This document shows positions 5,454 through 8,049 of a DNA stretch of 8,049 bases, one piece after another (position 1 is the stretch's first letter; every line of letters begins with the position of its first letter). The stretch lies in the NCBI GenBank assembly GCA_007134805.1, contig SLKB01000259.1, positions 1 to 8,049 of the forward strand, read 5' to 3'. This DNA is from Paracoccaceae bacterium (GTDB taxonomy: Bacteria; Pseudomonadota; Alphaproteobacteria; Rhodobacterales; Rhodobacteraceae). The notes below the pieces were generated by a model, which saw nothing but the letters and a program-made list of their open reading frames with translations, ran no database searches and had not been told where the DNA came from. The position numbers were made by a program, and so were the translations under genes.

Positions 5454-6755
5454 ATGGATCATTTCCTCTACAAGGACGGTGAACTGCATGCCGAGGATGT
5501 GCCCCTGCGCGAGATCGCAGTCGCGGTCGGCACGCCCTTCTACTGCTACTCCAGCGCCACACTGACGCGGCATTTCCAGCTTTTCGAAGAGGCGCTTTCC
5601 GGGCGCGAGCATCTGATCTGCTTTGCCATCAAGTCCTTGTCGAACCAGGCCATCCTGCGCTTGCTGGGCGCGCTGGGGGCGGGCATGGATGTCGTCTCGG
5701 GGGGGGAATATCGTCGGGCGCGGGCCGCCGGTGTGCCGGGTGAGCGGATCGTCTTCTCGGGCGTCGGCAAGACCCGTGTCGAGATGGCGTATGCGCTCGG
5801 GCAGGGTATCCGGCAATTCAATGTCGAATCGGCCGAGGAACTGGCGCTTCTGTCGCAGGTGGCCGCGAGCATGGGCACCCGCGCGCCGATCACGCTGCGC
5901 GTGAACCCAGATGTCGATGCGCGCACGCATGAAAAGATCGCAACCGGGCGCAAGGAAGACAAGTTCGGCGTCCCGATAAGCCGGGCGCGCGAGATCTACG
6001 CTGAGGCGGCCGCGCTTCCGGGGATCGAGGTGGTCGGGATCGATGTCCATATCGGCAGCCAGCTTACCGATCTGGCGCCGTTCGAGGCCGCGTTCACCAA
6101 GATCGTCGAGCTGACCCATTTGCTGCGCGCCGACGGTCATCCGATCCGGCGGCTCGACCTGGGCGGCGGGCTGGGCATCCCCTACACGCAGAGCAACGAG
6201 GCCCCGCCCCTGCCGCTCGAGTATGGCGCGATGATCAAGCGCGTGGTGGGCGATCTCGATGTCGAGATCGAGATCGAACCGGGGCGGCTCATTTCCGGCA
6301 ATGCGGGCATCCTCGTGGCCTCGGTGCTCTATCTCAAGCAGGGCGAAGGGCGCGATTTCCTGATCCTCGATGCCGCGATGAACGATCTGATCCGCCCGGC
6401 GATGTATGGCGCCCATCACGACATCATCCCGGTCATCGAGCCCGCACCGGGCGTCGCGCGGGCGCCGGTCGACATCGTGGGCCCGGTCTGCGAATCAGGT
6501 GACACCTTCGCGAAGCAGCGCGCGATGCCCCCGCTTGCGCCCGATGCGCTGGTCGCCTTCCGCTCGGCTGGCGCCTATGGCGCGGTGATGGCCTCGGAAT
6601 ACAACTCACGGCCGCTTGTTCCGGAAGTTCTTGTGCATCGGGATCAATATGCCGTCATTCGACCGCGTCCAAGCTTTGACGAGATGATCAACCGCGATAC
6701 GTTACCGCCATGGCTGGAGACGGCTCCCGCAACGGCTTCTGACGAGGACGGATGA
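5454..6755 (+). CDS. lysA: diaminopimelate decarboxylase
   Basis: PLP enzyme that decarboxylates meso-diaminopimelate to L-lysine, the last step of the DAP pathway. Its 433 residues are close to family length. Residues visible: the PLP-binding lysine K60 in ICFAIKSLSN, H199 in DVHIGSQL, the phosphate-binding GGGLGIPY at 237-244, EIEPGR at 273-278, the active-site CESGD at 346-350 and SAGAYG at 371-376. The fold is an alanine-racemase-like barrel (about 35-280) plus a C-terminal beta domain, and the enzyme is normally a dimer. The frame is open upstream through the DUF2834 gene. ATG 5454 is chosen because the preceding frame is shadow sequence and MDHFLYKDGELHAEDV is a typical start. Its ribosome-binding site is weak (AAGAAG, eleven bases away). 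The stop overlaps the next start. Confidence 0.98.
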   Translation: MDHFLYKDGELHAEDVPLREIAVAVGTPFYCYSSATLTRHFQLFEEALSGREHLICFAIKSLSNQAILRLLGALGAGMDVVSGGEYRRARAAGVPGERIVFSGVGKTRVEMAYALGQGIRQFNVESAEELALLSQVAASMGTRAPITLRVNPDVDARTHEKIATGRKEDKFGVPISRAREIYAEAAALPGIEVVGIDVHIGSQLTDLAPFEAAFTKIVELTHLLRADGHPIRRLDLGGGLGIPYTQSNEAPPLPLEYGAMIKRVVGDLDVEIEIEPGRLISGNAGILVASVLYLKQGEGRDFLILDAAMNDLIRPAMYGAHHDIIPVIEPAPGVARAPVDIVGPVCESGDTFAKQRAMPPLAPDALVAFRSAGAYGAVMASEYNSRPLVPEVLVHRDQYAVIRPRPSFDEMINRDTLPPWLETAPATASDEDG

Positions 6756-8049
6756 GACGACGCAATCAAGACCCCGCCGGAATTGCCCTGAAACAGGCGC
6801 TGCGGCGCACACTTTTCGGGCTCTGGGTGGAGCGTCTGGCGCGCGCCTTCTGGCCGTTCACCTCGCTTCTCTTCACGGCGATCGCTGTGCTGGGCTTCGG
6901 GCTGCAGGACCATGTCGCAGGCAGTGTCGCGATGATCGCGGCCTTCATGCTGGCCCTGGGGCTTCTGGCCGCCTTCGGGATCGGCTTCTGGCGCCTGAAG
7001 ATCCCCGGCCGCCGCGACGCGCTTGCGCGGCTGGATCGTGCGATACCCGGGCGGCCGCTCTCGGCGCTGGCCGATGCGCAGGCGGTGGGCGCGTCCGATC
7101 CGGCCTCGCGTCAGGTCTGGAGCGCGCATCTCGTCCGGATGCAGGCAATGTTGCGCGATGTGCGCGCGGTCCCCGGCGATCTTCGGCTGGCACGGCATGA
7201 CCGCTACGGGCTGCGCTACATGGCGCTGACAGCACTTGGCGTGGCCGTGATCTTCGGCGCGCCCGGTCGCGTGAGCGAGATCACCGAAATCGCACAGATC
7301 CCGGGCCGCGCTGAGGCCGTGGCGGCCGGCCCCTCCTGGGAGGCGTGGGTGCAGCCGCCAAGCTACACCGGACGGCCGAGCCTTTACCTCAATGAGGTCG
7401 ATCGCACAGCGCTGCAACTGCCGCAGGGCAGCCGGGTCACGATCCGCTTCTACGGCCAGGAAGGCGTGATGAGCGTGCAGGAAAGCCTGTCCGCCCGCGA
7501 CGCGTCCGAGCCCACTGCCATGGCGCAGGATTTCGAGATAGAAAGCTCTGGCCGGCTGAGCATTCGCGGGCCTGCAGGCCGGGACTGGGAAGTGGTCGCC
7601 TTGATCGACCAGCCCCCGGTCGTCGCGCTTGACGGCACGGCAGAGCGCGAACGCGGCGGGCTGATGCGGCAGGATTACATCGCGCGCGATGATTACGGCG
7701 TTGTCGGCGGTGAGGTTGAAATCGCGCTCGATCTTGACGCGGTAGACCGCCGCTACGGCCTTGCGCGTGAGCCCGAGACGCGCGGGGCAATGACCGTGCC
7801 GCTGGCGATGCCAGCCTCCGGGTCGCGTACCGAGATCGAGGATGCCTTCATCGAGGATTTCTCGCAGCACCCTTGGGCCAATCTTCCCGTGAAGATCGCG
7901 CTGCAGGTGGAAGATGCGCGCGGTCAGGTCGGCGAGAGCGACGCGACGGCGATGGTTCTGCCGGGGCGGCGGTTTTTCGACCCGATGGCCGCTGCCGTGA
8001 TCGAATTGCGGCGTGACATCCTCTGGACGCGCGAGAATGCGCCGCGGGC
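6752..8049 (+). CDS. DUF4175 / TIGR02302-family membrane protein, N-terminal part
   Basis: The first 432 codons of a large protein that runs off the right edge; the family is about 800-870 residues. It begins MRRRNQDPAGIALKQALRRTLFGLWVERLARAFWP. Two adjacent membrane helices (about 33-51 and 55-79) follow, then a cytoplasmic-looking loop and a third helix at about 155-170. After that comes a likely periplasmic domain with the WVQPPSYTGRP motif at 199-209, a beta-rich section and repeated RDDYGVVGG-type patches, as expected in this family. The function is unknown; lysA linkage is typical in Rhodobacterales. ATG 6752 overlaps the lysA stop (ATGA), with GAGG four bases upstream. The frame is open to the window edge. 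Several antisense ORFs across this region are shadows of its codon bias. Confidence 0.9.
   Translation, partial: MRRRNQDPAGIALKQALRRTLFGLWVERLARAFWPFTSLLFTAIAVLGFGLQDHVAGSVAMIAAFMLALGLLAAFGIGFWRLKIPGRRDALARLDRAIPGRPLSALADAQAVGASDPASRQVWSAHLVRMQAMLRDVRAVPGDLRLARHDRYGLRYMALTALGVAVIFGAPGRVSEITEIAQIPGRAEAVAAGPSWEAWVQPPSYTGRPSLYLNEVDRTALQLPQGSRVTIRFYGQEGVMSVQESLSARDASEPTAMAQDFEIESSGRLSIRGPAGRDWEVVALIDQPPVVALDGTAERERGGLMRQDYIARDDYGVVGGEVEIALDLDAVDRRYGLAREPETRGAMTVPLAMPASGSRTEIEDAFIEDFSQHPWANLPVKIALQVEDARGQVGESDATAMVLPGRRFFDPMAAAVIELRRDILWTRENAPR

Noticed and set aside
5316..6419. A 367-codon open frame on the minus strand within lysA
   Set aside because: It is fully covered by lysA, whose catalytic motifs are intact, and has shadow-type composition.
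6644..7870. A 408-codon open frame on the minus strand over the lysA end and the DUF4175 gene
   Set aside because: It has no recognisable motif and is the mirror of the plus-strand codon bias. The plus frame from 6752 is continuously open, shows membrane helices and matches the family usually downstream of lysA.
1..8049. CRISPR array, insertion sequence, tRNA or phage genes
   Set aside because: No regularly spaced direct repeats, transposase motifs, terminal repeats or tRNA-like cloverleafs were seen on either strand by eye. Almost all sequence is accounted for by ordinary genes.

Overview
The window reads as chromosomal DNA of a high-GC alphaproteobacterium, most likely of the Rhodobacterales (Roseobacter/Paracoccus-type). 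The evidence is the GC-rich codon use throughout, the gene order argH - small lipoprotein - DUF2834 - lysA - DUF4175 (TIGR02302-like), and protein sequences of the type seen in that order. Nothing suggests a prophage, plasmid, insertion sequence, CRISPR array or recent transfer; base composition and codon use look uniform. No tRNA or rRNA was recognised.

Layout. (1) 1-443, minus: the N-terminal 147 residues of LeuB (3-isopropylmalate dehydrogenase), with a plausible promoter at 474-502. (2) 593-775, plus: an unrecognised 60-residue basic protein whose ribosome-binding region lies in a small hairpin. It is followed by a family 2 glycosyltransferase with a C-terminal membrane segment (857-1825). 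A long, nearly perfect inverted repeat (785-859) fills the gap between them and buries the glycosyltransferase start codon. (3) 1869-3385, minus: an EAL-type c-di-GMP phosphodiesterase, then a UspF-like universal stress protein. A 248-bp spacer with a strong 21-bp palindrome separates the two. (4) 3386-3558: a divergent, AT-rich promoter region with one exact CtrA box (TTAA-N7-TTAA) upstream of the EAL gene. (5) 3559-8049, plus: argH, a 49-residue lipoprotein, a DUF2834 membrane protein, lysA and the first half of a DUF4175 membrane protein. This looks like one transcription unit, with three ATGA stop/start overlaps and one 22-bp gap.

How the genes relate. LeuB, ArgH and LysA are the leucine, arginine and lysine biosynthetic enzymes. 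The passengers of the argH-lysA unit are envelope proteins, and the small lipoprotein has a C-G-x-x-G-P ... P-P start resembling the LPS-transport assembly lipoprotein LptM. The EAL gene next to a CtrA box fits the known link between CtrA and c-di-GMP signalling in this order.

The core genes are ordinary. The observations most worth a second look are the CtrA box, the inverted repeat over the glycosyltransferase start, the LptM-like lipoprotein, and the palindrome upstream of the stress-protein gene. I do not see a clear new multi-gene system.
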